Below are positions 35,791 through 47,869 of a DNA stretch of 64,000 nt, piece after piece (the stretch's first letter is position 1; the number at the start of each line of letters is the position of its first letter). A program made the translations under genes and the position numbers. Source of the stretch: Myotis daubentonii (Eukaryota > Chordata > Mammalia > Chiroptera > Vespertilionidae); the NCBI RefSeq assembly GCF_963259705.1, contig NC_081841.1, positions 120,661,033 through 120,725,032 of the forward strand, read 5' to 3'. The notes under the pieces are model-generated. The model ran no database searches. It saw only the letters and a program-made list of their open reading frames with translations, and had not been told where the DNA came from.

Positions 35791-36096
35791 CCCAACCATT
35801 TGGAGAATGCATCCCTCTAGATGAGATTAAGTACCCTGCCTTAGGCTTGCATTAATTCCTATACCACCCCAATCATAGCACCGTTGTATTATTGTGTGTG
35901 CCAGTTTAATGTTTGTCTTATTCACTTCTCTATTCCCAGTTCTTATAATAGTGTTTGTGATGTAGAAGGTGCTGACTAGACATTTGCTGTACTAATGTAT
36001 ACGTGATCTGTATATTTATAGCTAGTTATGTTTCAATTATTATTCCAAAATCATCTTTAATGGAGGAAAAATTTATATGAAAATAGAAGCACACTC
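35791..36096. other. Unique intron
   Basis: May contain old L1 or L2 residue ('TGCTGACTAGACATTTGCTG'); no firm call. Confidence 0.45.
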
Positions 36097-36112
36097 TAGA
36101 ATGGCACAAAAT

Positions 36113-36332
36113 GCCCTAACCGGTTTGGCTCAGTGGATAGAGCGTCGGCCTACAGACTGAAGGGTCCCAGGTTCGATTCCAGTCAAGGGCATGTACGTTG
36201 GTTGCGGGCACATCCCCAGTAGGAGATGTGCAGGAGGCAGCTGATCGATGTTCTCTCTCATCGATGTTTCTAACTCTCTATCCTTCTCCCTTCCTCTCTG
36301 TAAAAAATCAATTTAAAAAATATTAAAAAAAA
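36113..36332 (+). mobile_element. Ves-type SINE with 15-bp TSD
   Basis: Head GCCCTAACCGGTTTGGCTCA, B box GGTTCGATTCC, T-rich/A tail. Identical TAGAATGGCACAAAA at 36097-36111 and 36333-36347. Lies 1.6 kb from an NBEA exon. Confidence 0.95.
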
Positions 36333-36347
36333 TAGAATGGCACAAAA

Positions 36348-37891
36348 ATATGATAAACATTTTGAAGGCTTTCATGGATTTAAATTTAAACAAAATTAAA
36401 CTACTTTCTGTAATTCCAACCTCTTTCCTAAAATAAAACAAACTCTACCACTGAACAATAATACAGCATCAAAAGCTAAAAACCTCTGATAATAGCAAAT
36501 TCTCCATCCTCTTTTTGTCTTAGACAACATTATAATCTTAAGTGTTAAAGGTTCAATTCTGTTAACCCTTCAGAGTTACTGATGACAAAATAATTTTTGT
36601 TTTTTACTTCACAGTTGAAAGAAATTAGCAAAATTAGCATGAATGTGAATTGAGAGTTTCTGTAACTGATATGATAATGAGTAAGTAGCCTGTGAATTTT
36701 TTTTTCTAGTTTTCATCACCTGAAGATGGGTAATAATTATTGTCAATTCTTACAATAATAAAGTTTTATAAGAACTACAGTGTGTTGTTATGTAAACTTA
36801 TTTATGTTACTTAAAAAAACTAATATTTTGTTGCATCTTTTGCTTTGCAGTGAGTCAAAAACTTATTTAAATTTTTAGAGTTACATTATTGTGACTAAAA
36901 ATAATTCAAACATGGAATATCTAAATGAGAGATATTCATTAAGATTCATTGTTATAACAACAGAGGCTATTTCTTAGAATATAAAACTTGATGGGGAAAA
37001 ACAACAATAATACTAAACTTATTTAAGGTACTTTAAAAATGGATTTCTCTACCATACACAAACTAATTTTCAAGGGATATGTTGCAAAATATTCTTTCAT
37101 AATACCACTCCCTTGATAAAATTTTATATATAGTAAGAATTATTTATCAATTTAATTTAATTTGGTTTGAAATACAAATAAATAGATTACGCCAAATATC
37201 AGTCATTATTTCTCAAAGATTATACCGTATCATAGAAGAAACTCAAGTTGCAAAGAATGCAGGTCTTTAGCTAATAGAAGCTGTACATGTCAAAATGATG
37301 ACAGTTACATTTGTCTTAATGTATACACTGCCAGTAAAGTTTTCAGAAAATCATAGTGAACAACTGTTTATAATAAAGAGAAAATACAATAATAGGCTGA
37401 AACATAATTTTACTTATAGCATCATTTTAATAATGGTATATATAAATTCCTAACCAGACTGTTATACTTCCTATATTTAACATCCTTCACATTTTCAGCT
37501 GGATACCAGATAGCACAGCATGTTCAGATAAAACTGTTTCACATGAGCTGAGATAGGCAGAGGGAGTCCACATGGAGCATAACACTGAAACCAGATGGAG
37601 TGGCAGATGGGACTGCAGACGAGGTTCACTTGATCTATGTAAAACAACTTTACTACTTAGTAAGATGTGGCTCCAATCTCACAAAAACTTTCTAAAGTTT
37701 GTCCCTTTATTTCATACATGCTCCTGAGTGAATAAATATTTTTAACATTTTAAATTTTTTTCTTTTAAAGTTTCTGTGGCAAATTATTTAATTAAAACAT
37801 TTTCTTATACATTTTTTGACCAGATGGCAGGAAAAAACAGCTCCCAGTGGAATAAAATGTGCAGTGGAATAAAAATTGTGAAATTTATTAC
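36348..37891. other. AT-rich unique intron next to the 65-bp exon
   Basis: No named repeat. Ordinary intron in appearance. Confidence 0.6.
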
Positions 37892-37956
37892 CTTCCTTCA
37901 TTGATGAGTTCAATAAATGCAAGTCCTGCATTCTTCTGAATAGAATTTTGCCATTC
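37892..37956 (-). CDS. NBEA: NBEA coding exon (65 bp), first in transcript order of three
   Basis: On the minus strand a polypyrimidine acceptor (CTCTTTTTAG) precedes GAATGGCAAAATTC and the exon ends at GGAAG before a GTAATA donor. It encodes EWQNSIQKNAGLAFIELINE then G and two bases of an Arg codon. It starts in phase 0 and ends in phase 2, and the codon completes exactly with the first base of the exon at 18162. I recognise the peptide as vertebrate neurobeachin, a large BEACH-domain protein that anchors protein kinase A and acts in neuronal membrane and receptor trafficking. The stretch lies upstream of the PH-BEACH module, in or near the region Pfam calls DUF1088. The paralog LRBA is similar here; the assignment to NBEA rests on all three exons together. 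No further upstream exon was recognised in the 26 kb to the window end. Confidence 0.9.
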
Positions 37957-39021
37957 CTAAAAAGAGAAACCAAACCAAGTGTCATAAAAATGAGCATGTA
38001 AAGAAAAGTAACATCTTGTTTAAGGACCATGTTGGCACTATTAAAATAACTTCCATGTTATGATATTTTTAAATCTTCAAAAAAATTAACAAATGTTACT
38101 GTGCTACTCATTTTAAAAGGTGCTATCGAGTTCCTACTAAATTTCAGGCTTGATGCCCACTGAAATAGAAAGTGAGATCATAGGTACAGATCACAAATTC
38201 TCAGCACAAATTGTCCTTCCTTCCAAAAGAGACCAAATGTATAGTGGCTATATAAGGGTTAGAAATATTGGAATAGAAATTTTAGTCCCTGATATAGAAA
38301 ATTCTCACTGAGGTTATAAAATGAAAATTAGAAATATAAACAACATATTTAGATTAACTTGTAAATGAAATGTTATAATTACGTGTGTAGTCCAAATGAC
38401 TGAAAGGCATGTAAAATGTATATAAATTCTTATAAATAGTAAATTCTTTTAAAATGTATAAATATTTAATATTAAAACTATATCCAAATGTTATACTCTT
38501 CCTATGACATATTTAGAATATGCTTTAAATAATTTTTTTGGTTATTGATTTATCCCAGTAATTTTAATTTGGGAAGTCTTTTTTAAATATAGCTGGTAAA
38601 TTACAATTTTTGGCTTAAAATTATATCCACTTCAATAGTACTGTAAGTAAATACTTCCCTAGTACATATGTATATATGTCCTTATTGGTCACTTACATCA
38701 CTCATCTATAGACTTTTTTTTTTCTCCATGAGTTAACAATTAAAGTGCTGGCCACACATACCGTAGGTGGTCAGCTCCCCACCTATGAATTCAGCTTCAC
38801 AAAAAGAATAGTCTCTATGATAACCCTTCACTCTATTCCTGATCACATGCTCCTCTAAAGCTTATACACATGCTGTGAATAAATGTGGTCTGCAAAAGTA
38901 GGTGTTTGGTATGTAAATATTCTCTGCTCTAAGTAAATTTATGAAGAATTATAGAAGAACAAACCACTAACCCACATTTCTCCAAGAGAGAATCAACAAC
39001 TCGGGAAGAGTGATGTGGTAA
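37957..39021. other. Unique intron upstream of the 65-bp exon
   Basis: The acceptor polypyrimidine tract is at 37957-37967 (minus strand). Nothing else recognised. Confidence 0.6.
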
Positions 39022-40126
39022 TACTAATATATAAAAACCCTGGGTCTGTCACGACCAGGGGCTCGACCAACCGAAAGTCAGTCCTGCAGTCAGCTGACTG
39101 CTGAGAGGGCTGCGAATCAGGCCCAGAGAGAGGCCTGAAGAGAGAAGCAGGGTCTGATCCATAGCCTGTGTGGCAGCTGTTGATCAGCACTTGCCTCTCT
39201 CTTTCTCTCCAGGCCAGGCCAGCAGCTGTGCCTCCATTTCTCTTCAGGCCTCCACCCCGGCTGCTGATCAGCCCCACCTTTCTGATCAGGCCCCATTGAT
39301 AGGCCTAGAGATGCTGACTGGTATAGAAACCAACCAATCAGAACCAAATCTGGGTGAAGTGTGAGGAGCCAATGGCTGCCTAGGGGGCGGAGCTTTTGAC
39401 ATAGAAACCGACCAATCAGAACCAAATTGGCTGGCAGAGGAGGGCAGTTAGGAGCTATCAGGCCGGCAGGGAAGGGCAGCTGGGGGCAAGATCAGGCCAG
39501 CAGGGGAGGGCAGTTGGGGGCGAGATCAGGCCAGGAGGGGAGGTCAGTTGGGAGCAACCAGGCTGGCAGGGGAGGGCAGTTTGGGGAGAGATCAGGCCGG
39601 CAGGGGAGGGCCGTTGGGGGCGAGATCAAGCCAGTAGGGGAGGGCAGTTTGGGGCAACCAGGTCAGCAGGGGAGGGTAGTTGGGGGCAAGACCAGGTTGT
39701 TGGGGAGGGCCACTGAGGGCAAGATTAGGGTGGCAGGGGAGGGCAGTTGGGGGCAACCAGGCCGGCAGGGGAGGGCAGTTGGGAGTGAGATCAGGCATGC
39801 AGGAGAGGTCAGCTGGGGGTGAGATCAGGCTGGCAGGGGAGGGCAGGTAGGGGTGATCAGGCAGGCAGGCAGAGGCAGGGGAGATCAGGAAGGCAGGCAG
39901 AGAGGTTAGGGACTATCACCCCTAGAGGCAGTTAGGGGTGATTGGGCAGGCAGGTAGGTGAGCGGTTAGGAGCCAGCAGTCCCAGAATGCGAGAGGGATG
40001 ATCCTGTGGGATTGGGCCTAAACTGGCAGTCAGACATTCCCCAAGGGGTCCCCGATTGGGGAGGGTGCAGGCTGGGCTGAGGGAATGCCCCCTTTCATGC
40101 ATGAATTTTGTGCACCAGGCCACTAG
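39022..40126 (+). mobile_element. Helitron with G-rich minisatellite, 1.1 kb
   Basis: 5' part ACTAATATATAAAAACCC (TC tip not preserved) and the AAGTCAGTCCTGCAGTCAG block; 3' end GAATTTTGTGCACCAGGCC then ACTAG at 40122-40126. The middle (39420-39960) is minisatellite. Confidence 0.88.
39425..39960 (+). repeat. Minisatellite in Helitron, about 39-bp unit
   Basis: About 13 units of GGCCGGCAGGGGAGGGCAGT plus TGGGGGCGAGATCA. It has the cleanest periodicity of the four arrays in this window. Confidence 0.92.
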
Positions 40127-40323
40127 TTATTTTATAAAGAAAAGGAGACCTAAATGATGTCATTTTTAGCAACATGTTTTAGCTTCAACAACCTTTAACT
40201 AAAGTTTATCAAAATAATAAGATTGTTATTGTATTTTACAAAGCTTATTAAATCTTTCAAATAATTTCTGTTGAGAAATTATAGAAAACTTTTTCCTACA
40301 TTTTAACAAAATGACTTACTACC

Positions 40324-40541
40324 GCCCTAGCCAGTTTGGCTCAGTGGATAGAGCATTGGCCTGTGAACTGAATGGTCCCAGGTTCGATTCCAGTCAAGGG
40401 CATATGGCCAGGTTGTGGCTTGATTCCTAGTGGGGGATTTGCAGGAGGCAGCCGATCCATGAGTCTCATCATGGATGTTTCTATCTCTCTCTCCCTCTTC
40501 CTTCCTCTTTGATATTAATAAAAATATATTTTAAAAAAATT
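40324..40541 (+). mobile_element. Ves-type SINE
   Basis: Head GCCCTAGCCAGTTTGGCTCA, B box GGTTCGATTCC, tail AATAAAAATATATTTT. A short possible duplication (TTACTACC versus TTACTGCC). Confidence 0.92.
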
Positions 40542-40982
40542 TTTACTGCCATCCTCTTAAATATTTTACGTATTACCATTATATAGCCTATATTTACTGC
40601 AAACAAATAAACCACAATGTGCCAATTTATCAGGAATACTTCACATTTACTGTGATATTAGCTTAAATAAAGAATAGATTTTTACATAACAAGAATCATG
40701 TCACTCAGAAGGGTAGATTCTTGTGGACAATTTCTTATACACAATTTTCTTTATGATGCTGCATCAAAGCTCTTTATCAGTATAAACTTCTAATATGAAG
40801 AGAATTTTTAAAGAGGATATTTCACAATGTGCTTCAGGTATTACATATGCACCCCAAATTATACTGTTTCTAAAAGATCACAGAATAAAATGTTTTTAAA
40901 AACTCTGTTCAGATCAAACAAAACATATGTGTAAGGTGCTGTCAGCCCTTGAGATGCTTATCTGCAATATTTTATAGAGGAA
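40542..40982. other. Unique intron
   Basis: AT-rich; nothing recognised. Confidence 0.6.
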
Positions 40983-41458
40983 CTAGAGGCCCAGTGCACA
41001 AATTCATGCACCAGTGGGGTCCCTCGGCCTGGCCTGTGGAATTGGGCTGAAACCGGCTCTCTGACATCCCTTGAGGGGTCCCGGATTGTGAGAGGGTACA
41101 GGGCAGACTGAGGGACCCCACCAGTGCACGATCAGGGCTGAGGAGGAATGTGGGAGGTTGGCCAGCCAGGGAAGGACTGCAGGATGGCTCCAGGGCATGT
41201 CCAGCACCTCTCACTCAGTCCCAATGGGCCAGAGCCCACAAGTCAGCTAACCTACCAGTCAGAGCATCTGCCCCTTGGTGGTCAGTTCACATCATAGCGA
41301 CTGGTCAACCAGTCGACTATCTGCCCCCTGGTGGTCAGTGCATGTCGTAGTGAGCAGTTGAGCGACTTTAGCATATCATTAGCATATGACCCTTTGATTT
41401 CTTGAATGGACAATCAGATGACTGGACACTTAGCATATTAGGCTTTTATTATATTGGA
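40983..41458 (-). mobile_element. Helitron, minus strand (family of 16057)
   Basis: + strand begins CTAGAGGCCCAGTGCAC and ends GGCTTTTATTATATTGGA. Contains GACTGGTCAACCAGTCGAC and CCCCTGGTGGTCAGTGCATG blocks as in 16057-16558. It touches another minus Helitron with no spacer. Confidence 0.92.
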
Positions 41459-41671
41459 TTAGAGGTCCAATGCACAAATTTTGTGCAAGTGTAGGCCTTT
41501 CTTCCCCCGGCTGCTGGCACTGGCTTCCCTCTGCACCCGAGACCCGGGTTTCCCTCCGCCTGCTGGCAGGCACCTGGAACCCAGGCTTCCCTCACAGCCC
41601 CAGCTTCATCCAGAAGGTCGTCCGGAAGGACATCCGGTCTAATTATCATATTACCCTTTTATTATTATAGA
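41459..41671 (-). mobile_element. Short Helitron, minus strand, adjoining the previous one
   Basis: Minus-strand 5' end TCTATAATAATAAAAGGG at 41671 and 3' hairpin TTGCACAAAATTTGTGCA near 41486-41468. Its 3' end (CCTCTAA, fits CTRR) abuts the 5' TC of the element at 41458. 213 bp. Confidence 0.85.
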
Positions 41672-41879
41672 TAGTAGAAATAAATCTGAGCTAAGCTAAA
41701 GATATTAGAGCTTATATGATGAGAAAGCCAATGAAAGTGTATGACTGCAACACTTCATCCAAGAAATTAGTGTTTTAGAAAAGTAATTTGTCATTTCTGA
41801 GCAAGGGGAAATAGTAAGAAGTTGTTTTATAGGCCCTTTCAGAAGAGAGACAATAAACTTCAATTATGGAGTTGTAGCA

Positions 41880-43110
41880 TCCTAAAATTTCAGGACACCA
41901 GGTTTAAGGAAAAGGCTAACAGGAAAAAAAGTGTTTAAATAAAGAATCAAGGATCAGAAGGACACTAGACTTCTCAGCACCAAAACAAGAAGACAGGAGG
42001 AAAGAACATAATACCTTCAAAATTATCAAAAGCATAATAGTCAAGCACAATATCCAGCTAAACTATCAATAAATATGAAGATAAATAATTATATTTTCAG
42101 ACATGCATAAACATTTATTTTTCACCCACTTCTTTCAAGAACCTATTGATAGTGTGCTCTGCCAAAATGAAAGAGTACATAAAAAAGGAGAGACAAGATT
42201 ATAATGTGACAGTGCCCAAATCTCAGGGGCTTTGGAAACAAGGGTTATTTCTTCCTTAAGTTCCATATTCACTGCCTGTGCTCTGTTCTACATTGTAGTC
42301 ATTCTCTTTCAGGAGCCAGACCAGCAATGTGGCCGTTGTCTGGAATGTTATCAGCAACTAAGATGGAGGGAAAAGAGCATCAATTGCTCTTGTAGCTTCT
42401 GCCCAGAAGTAACACATGTCACTTAGCACTTTTCACCAATCAAAGAAAGTAAATAAGTGAATTCTCAGTTTCTTGGAGCAAGGGAGTGAAAACCCACCAA
42501 GTGCTCATGAGGTGGAAAAGTTCAAATACATATGAACAACTCAAAATATTACTACAAGGGAAGAAATCAGAAAAGCAGTATACACATATCTAAGAAACTG
42601 TAAATCTGGCACAGGAAAGAGACCATGAGAATTCTCCAAATAATGGTGAATATAAGTACCAAGAGTGTTATCTTGTTAAGCAGGGTTTCAGATAATATTT
42701 GATATGCATTATATTTAGAGTAGGCTTTCAGTGCAATTGGAAAGTTTGGGGGAAATTTAATGATAGTCCTATAGAAAATGTAGTAAAAAAAAGCAAGTAG
42801 CAAAACAGCAGTTAATTTCACACAAAAAAGAGTTAAGGAAAAAAGTGATGATGGATAGTTAACCTACGAATGGCATTTGCAAGGAATACTGATGTGCTCG
42901 AAAACTGTAATGTAAGAATAGTGGGCAAAAGCTGAGAAACATAGGGATTACCCCCTTTCTTCTTTTTTCTTGATCTCTTTAATTGGATTACAAAGTTAGA
43001 TGAAAATTCTTTTGTAATGAAGTAGTCAAAGCTTCATGGTTAGGACAGAATAACTCAGAACACAACTTCAGGTCCCTTCCTCTTATTTTTTAGTAGGGAG
43101 TAGGTGACAG
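41880..43110 (+). repeat. Ancient L1/HAL1-type LINE remnant
   Basis: 'AGACTTCTCAGCACCAAAAC', 'AATACCTTCAAAATTATCAA', 'ATATCCAGCTAAACTATCAA' and 'TATTTTCAGACATGCATAAA' follow the order of an old LINE ORF1/3' region. Highly diverged; the far limit is a guess. Confidence 0.55.
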
Positions 43111-44239
43111 TGTTATAAGAATAAAATGCTTTAATAAAGTCAAAATGAAAAAAAAAGTAGAAAACCAAGGACATTGCTATACAATGTTATTTAGAAAATA
43201 CTGATTAATAACATGGTAAAAGAATTCAAAGTAGCTGCCTCAACTAAATGTGTCTCAGGGGTGAAGCAGGTTTCTGATTTTTGTTTTGCTTTGTTATGTC
43301 TTTAAACTATCTACACAAATTTTAAAATTATTTCAAAATTAAACTTTTTCTTTTATAACAGTGTAACAAAACTATTACAAAACTAACACAGTTTCTATAA
43401 AGAATCAGGAGACTTGTATGGCATGCAGACTAATAGACTATCAAGAAGGAAATAGTTAATTTTACCAGATTACATAGAAATTTTGAATATGGAAGACTTA
43501 TCAAAAAATTATATATGGAAATTTATTATTGCAATGCATGTATTTTTTCCTCCAGAATTGTTTTTTATGGATTAGCAGGCAATACAATTCTTTAATTGGT
43601 TCAATGAGAATGCCACTGACAGGTTTTGTATTTGAGTTAGCTATCCTCCTCAAAGGCCTGAAGTTAGAGTTGCTATTTTCTCAAAGTTTCCTACCTGAAA
43701 AAAGAGGACTGAAGTCTTCTTGCCCAAGAGAAATTTCCTGAACCTTTCTGTGCTGGTGGGACTGTGTCCTTTTTCATTTTATTCTCTAAATTTTGCAGAT
43801 TAGGTATTAGAAACCTATCATTACTTTTGCTTGTATATTGTTACATTGTTAATTTTTCCACGTGTCAAAAATGTTAGGTATGATGAGGACACAGGAGAGG
43901 TCCTGGGACTTGGTAACTAGAATTCAGTAGATGAAAGCTTGATTGAACTGGTTTGATGAATGAAAGGCAATTGAAGAAAAGAGTGTAGTAGCTAGAAATA
44001 TACTCTCTCAAAAAATTTTGCAGTTAAAGCTAAGAAAAATTTTGGTAGGAGTTTGAGAGAAAGATAGCTTCTTGTTTTTATGATGAAGAGCAAAATGTGG
44101 TTTTAAATCCTATATCCTATTATAATTTTCATTGTTACCACCTGCTGAAAACAAGCCATATAAGTAATACTCAATAAATATTATTAGTGACTTATTGGGT
44201 AAGCTGCATTCACATGCAATTCCCCATTGTTATTATAGA
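43111..44239. other. Unique intron
   Basis: No exon or nameable repeat recognised. Confidence 0.6.
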
Positions 44240-44431
44240 CTAGAGGCCCAGTGCATGAATTCTTGCACCAGTGGGGTCCCTTGGCCTGGCCTGCGGGATT
44301 GGGCTGAAACTAGCTCTCCGATATCCTCCAAGAGGTCCTGGATTGTGAGAGGGTGCAGGGCAGGCCTAGGGACCCCACCAGTGCACGATTGGGGCTGGAG
44401 AGGGACGTGGGAGGTTGGCCAGCTGGGGAGG

Positions 44432-45402
44432 TGTTGGGGTCCAGCCCCAGCAGGTCCAGGGGTCCCCAAAGGTGTGGACGGAGTTGGCGAAGAAGGAATT
44501 AAACAGAGACAGCATTCAGTTGATCAGCAGACTAGCCAGGATCTCTAGCCAAGTTCTGGTCAGGTTCTCCAGCCAGGTTCTGTAGCCATGTTCCCTCGCT
44601 AGGTTCTCCAGCCAGGTTCTGTCCAGGTTCTATAGCCAGGTTCAGTCACCAGGTTCTAGTCAGGTTCTCTTGCATTGTTCTATCCAGGTTCTGTAGCCAG
44701 GTCTGTCTCTAGGTTCTGTAGCCAATTTCTGTCCAGGATCTTTTGCCATGTTCTCTAGTTAGGTTCTGTCTCTAGGTTCTGTGTCCAGGTTCTGTGTCTA
44801 GGTTCTGTGTCCAGTTTCTGTCCAGGATCTTTTGCCATGTTCTCTCGCTAGGTTCTGTCTCTAGGTTCTGTGGCCAGTTTCTGTCTAGGATCTTTTGCCA
44901 TGTTCTCTCCAGCAAAGTTCTTCTGTCTCTAGGTTCTGTGTCTAGGTTCTGTCTCTCTTGGTTCTGTCTTCTAAGTTCTGTCTCTAGGCTCTGTCTCCAG
45001 TTTCTGTCCAGGATCTTTTGCCATGTTCTCTCCAGCGAAGTTCTTCTGTCTCTAGGTTCTGTGTAGGTTCTGCATCTAGGTTCTGTGGGTTCTGTTGCCT
45101 TGTTACATCTGTATTTATACCAGTTGATTCCAATCCTATCAATCTCTATTCCAAAGGTTAGGACGTTTCTTATCTCCATTCCAGGGAGTAAAGATTATGT
45201 AGCTTAAGCATGATTGTTCATAGTTAGGGGTTTTATTCCCTCCCTAACTTCAGGGGAAAATCCCTACCTGGGAAACAACCTTTCTCAGAGAGGTGACCTT
45301 GGTTAAAACACATAGTGCCAAGAAGGTGAGCAAACATATTAAGAACAGTATGCCATATATGCCAGGTCCCTTGAAACAGCAAGGATGGACCAGCTCCCGG
45401 CA
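44432..45402 (+). mobile_element. Solo LTR of an endogenous retrovirus, 971 bp, 6-bp TSD
   Basis: It begins TGTTGGGGTCCAGCCCC and ends CTCCCGGCA (TG..CA), between identical GGGAGG at 44426-44431 and 45403-45408. A 6-bp duplication and TG/CA ends fit a class II (ERVK-like) LTR. No gag, pol or env sequence is present, so it is the product of LTR-LTR recombination. Family assignment is inference. Orientation is by the TG-to-CA reading and is not certain. Confidence 0.85.
44550..45095 (+). repeat. Tandem repeat inside the LTR
   Basis: Dozens of short units built on AGGTTCTGT (AGGTTCTGTCTCTAGGTTC, CAGTTTCTGTCCAGGATC). Larger units of about 110-120 bp (TTTGCCATGTTCTCTC recurs near 44830, 44895, 45018) show secondary duplication. 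Confidence 0.9.
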
Positions 45403-45699
45403 GGGAGGGACCGTGGGAGGGCTCCAGAGCATGTCCGGCCTCTCTCACTCAGTCCCCATGGGCCAGAGCCCAGCAGTAAGCTAACCTACTAGTTGGAGCG
45501 TCTGCCCCCTGGTGGTCAGTGAATGTCATAACGAGCAGTTGAGCAGTCTTAGCGTATCATTAGCATATTACACTTTGATTGGTTGAATGGATGACCGGAT
45601 GATTGGACACTTAGCACATTAGGCTTTTATTTATAGGATATAAAGCTATGTGACAGGTAATGTAATCTTTTAAAATACACACAACCCATGGAAACAGAC

Positions 45700-45800
45700 A
45701 ATAGTTGGCCCAGGGAGGGGATGGGAGTGGGAAGGAGGGGGTCAATGGGGAAAAAGGAGGGGACATCTGTAATACTATAAAAATGAAGATAAATTTTTAA
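45700..45800 (+). repeat. LINE 3'UTR-like scrap
   Basis: G-rich stretch with 'GGGACATCTGTAATACTATA' then AAAATGAAGATAAATTTTTA resembles the tail of the HAL1/L1 copies (compare 6240-6300, 57640-57700). Weak. Confidence 0.45.
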
Positions 45801-45924
45801 GAATGTCCCTGTTAAGGATGCTCCTAACTAACCTAACACAGAGTTTCTTCTGTGGAAGCACAGACCAACTGGGTTCTTTTTCTATGAAGACATGAAAAAG
45901 CATGGTGATCACAAAAAGAGGGAA

Positions 45925-45928
<4 letters not shown>

Positions 45929-45975
<47 letters not shown>
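45929..45975. repeat. (TC)n microsatellite
   Basis: Pure TC run followed by (TCCC)n and pyrimidine-rich sequence to 46020. Confidence 0.95.
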
Positions 45976-45978
<3 letters not shown>

Positions 45979-46020
45979 CCTCCCTCCCTCCCTCTCCTTT
46001 CTTTCCCTCTCTCTTTCTGT

Positions 46021-47869
46021 CTCAGATATTTTCTGTTCTTCTCCAAACCTTTACAAGAAGTTTAAGAGGCTGCCTATCTACCTACCTCTTCTGCTATCTC
46101 TGATTGTCCTGATCTTCTGTCCTCAGACATGAGTAAATATCAAATACTTATCTGATAACAGGATTTTCAAACAACATAAGCTGAAATACCAATTTTCCAA
46201 TATAGGAGTTCAATACTAACTTGTTTAATAATGTTTTCCATATGCCTGCAACCTCAGTTTACTCTTTATATGTTTTATGTGCACATAATATGATTAGACT
46301 TTAGGTAGTGCATCTTTGAACAAAGAGCCATATTTTACTCATCTGTGATAACTGTAGGGGCAGAAGAAATAGATGATATAATTTTCAGAGACTATACTAC
46401 AGCATTAAGGCAGCAAGACTTTAATTCTAGAAGGTTAGTGACACTGGATGGAAAAGAAAGAAAAATATCTTTATGTATAAAATTTAATGAATATTATACT
46501 CCCTGGTATCGTTTTTTTTCAAATTCTATTACTTATTTGCCTGCCAAACATGAATATTTTTTTCTATGACACAGGAGCCTACTGAGTTATGTGTTAATGT
46601 GCTATGGCTGGAAGTACAAGACTAGCTCTGCAGGCCTTGACCCAAGGAAGAGACAAAGTACATTCTACCTAATATTAGAGTGTAATTTAGTTTTTGAATG
46701 TTTTTTAAAGTTCCCTATCAACTATAATGACCAATTTACACAATTTCAATTTGTCAAGGCCATCTCTGTTAACTACATTAAATATGAACAAATCATAAGG
46801 TCACAAAAATGGTCCTAATTGCCTTTCCTTAAGAAAGAGGTTTGTGAAAGCTTTTGTTTTTGAAATTGTTATAGGAGATTTAAAAATCACAGGCAGGAGG
46901 TAAACTAATGCCCTGGATAAACTCATCTCCCTAGTGTCGAAAAAAAAAAAAAGCCAAGTAATTTAAATCGCGATTATAAGCAATAAAAGAATATAGTTAA
47001 ATATGAATTTAAAATATAAGAACAAAGGATGTTTGTGCTTATGGTGGGTTGTATGGGTTACAGTTTGTGTCAGCCCTTCAACTCCTCCCTGCTATCCACT
47101 GTGTCCCAGGGGGATGCTTCAGTAGAGGAGCTGGAGAAGTGAGGATTTAAGCCACACAAGTAGCAATGAAACTATAAATTTTAAACATGAGTTTTCACCA
47201 GCTGTTTTCTGATATTTAGCATAAGACATTTTAGTTTTCGTTATTTTGGTGAATTATAAACAAATTTATTTCATATGTCAATAAAGAAAATACAAGTTTA
47301 TTTCTTTCAACTAATAAAGAAAATACTAAATGAGAAAGAGAAAAAGGGAGGACAAAATATTCCTCACAAGTATATTTTTCCCCACAGAAAATATCAGGAT
47401 TTAATGTGTTTTTTAAATTTTGTTTTAAAGATTTATGAATGACAGTTGTGAACGTAGCACAACTTTTGGGGGCATTTAAATGAAAATCCAATCTCTTTAC
47501 ATCCTTGGTAAAATATGGTACACAGAATTGAGCAGTCAACAAAAATTAAGAAGTGCAAAGGAAAAAAAGTGGGATGGGAAAAAAAGTATCCTATAGGAAA
47601 AATGTAACAACTAGCATATTCTTCAGTTATCCCAAGATATAGATGAATTTTTTTATCGTTATTCCTATGGAAAAGGGCAATACTAAGGGTTCATGCTGGC
47701 AAAGTAATAAGTCTTTAAGTGTGTCAATGAAATAATTTTAAAACTTTGAAAATGGGAAATAGGATCAACCTAGAATCATTATTTCCTCAGTACTTAATAT
47801 TTTGTATTTTTATTAACCAGAGAACATTCTCTGTTAAATATAACTATTTATATTTTCTAGTGATCTACT
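46021..47869. other. Unique intron
   Basis: No exon with splice sites recognised. A more GC-rich patch at 47040-47170 has a short open frame on the minus strand but no convincing splice borders. Confidence 0.55.

Larger units (their letters stand above)
44240..45638 (-). mobile_element. Helitron, minus strand, split by a solo LTR
   Basis: + strand begins CTAGAGGCCCAGTGCATG and ends AGGCTTTTATTTATAGGA. Without the LTR it is about 420 bp and matches 40983-41458. The LTR therefore arrived after this Helitron. Confidence 0.92.

Noticed and set aside
7802..37956. LRBA instead of NBEA
   Set aside because: The paralog is close, but [31 protein letters not shown] and GAWGAVSH fit NBEA as I recall both proteins.
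39425..39960. CRISPR-like regular repeats
   Set aside because: Units are contiguous and degenerate without unique spacers, inside a Helitron in a mammalian intron.
44794..45179. Arg/Glu-rich repeated frames in the LTR
   Set aside because: Translation of the AGGTTCTGT array; no retroviral gene motif is present.
47040..47170. GC-richer patch with minus-strand frame containing SSSSTEASPWDTVDS
   Set aside because: A stop closes it on both sides and I see no convincing AG/GT pair; it is more likely an old repeat or chance.
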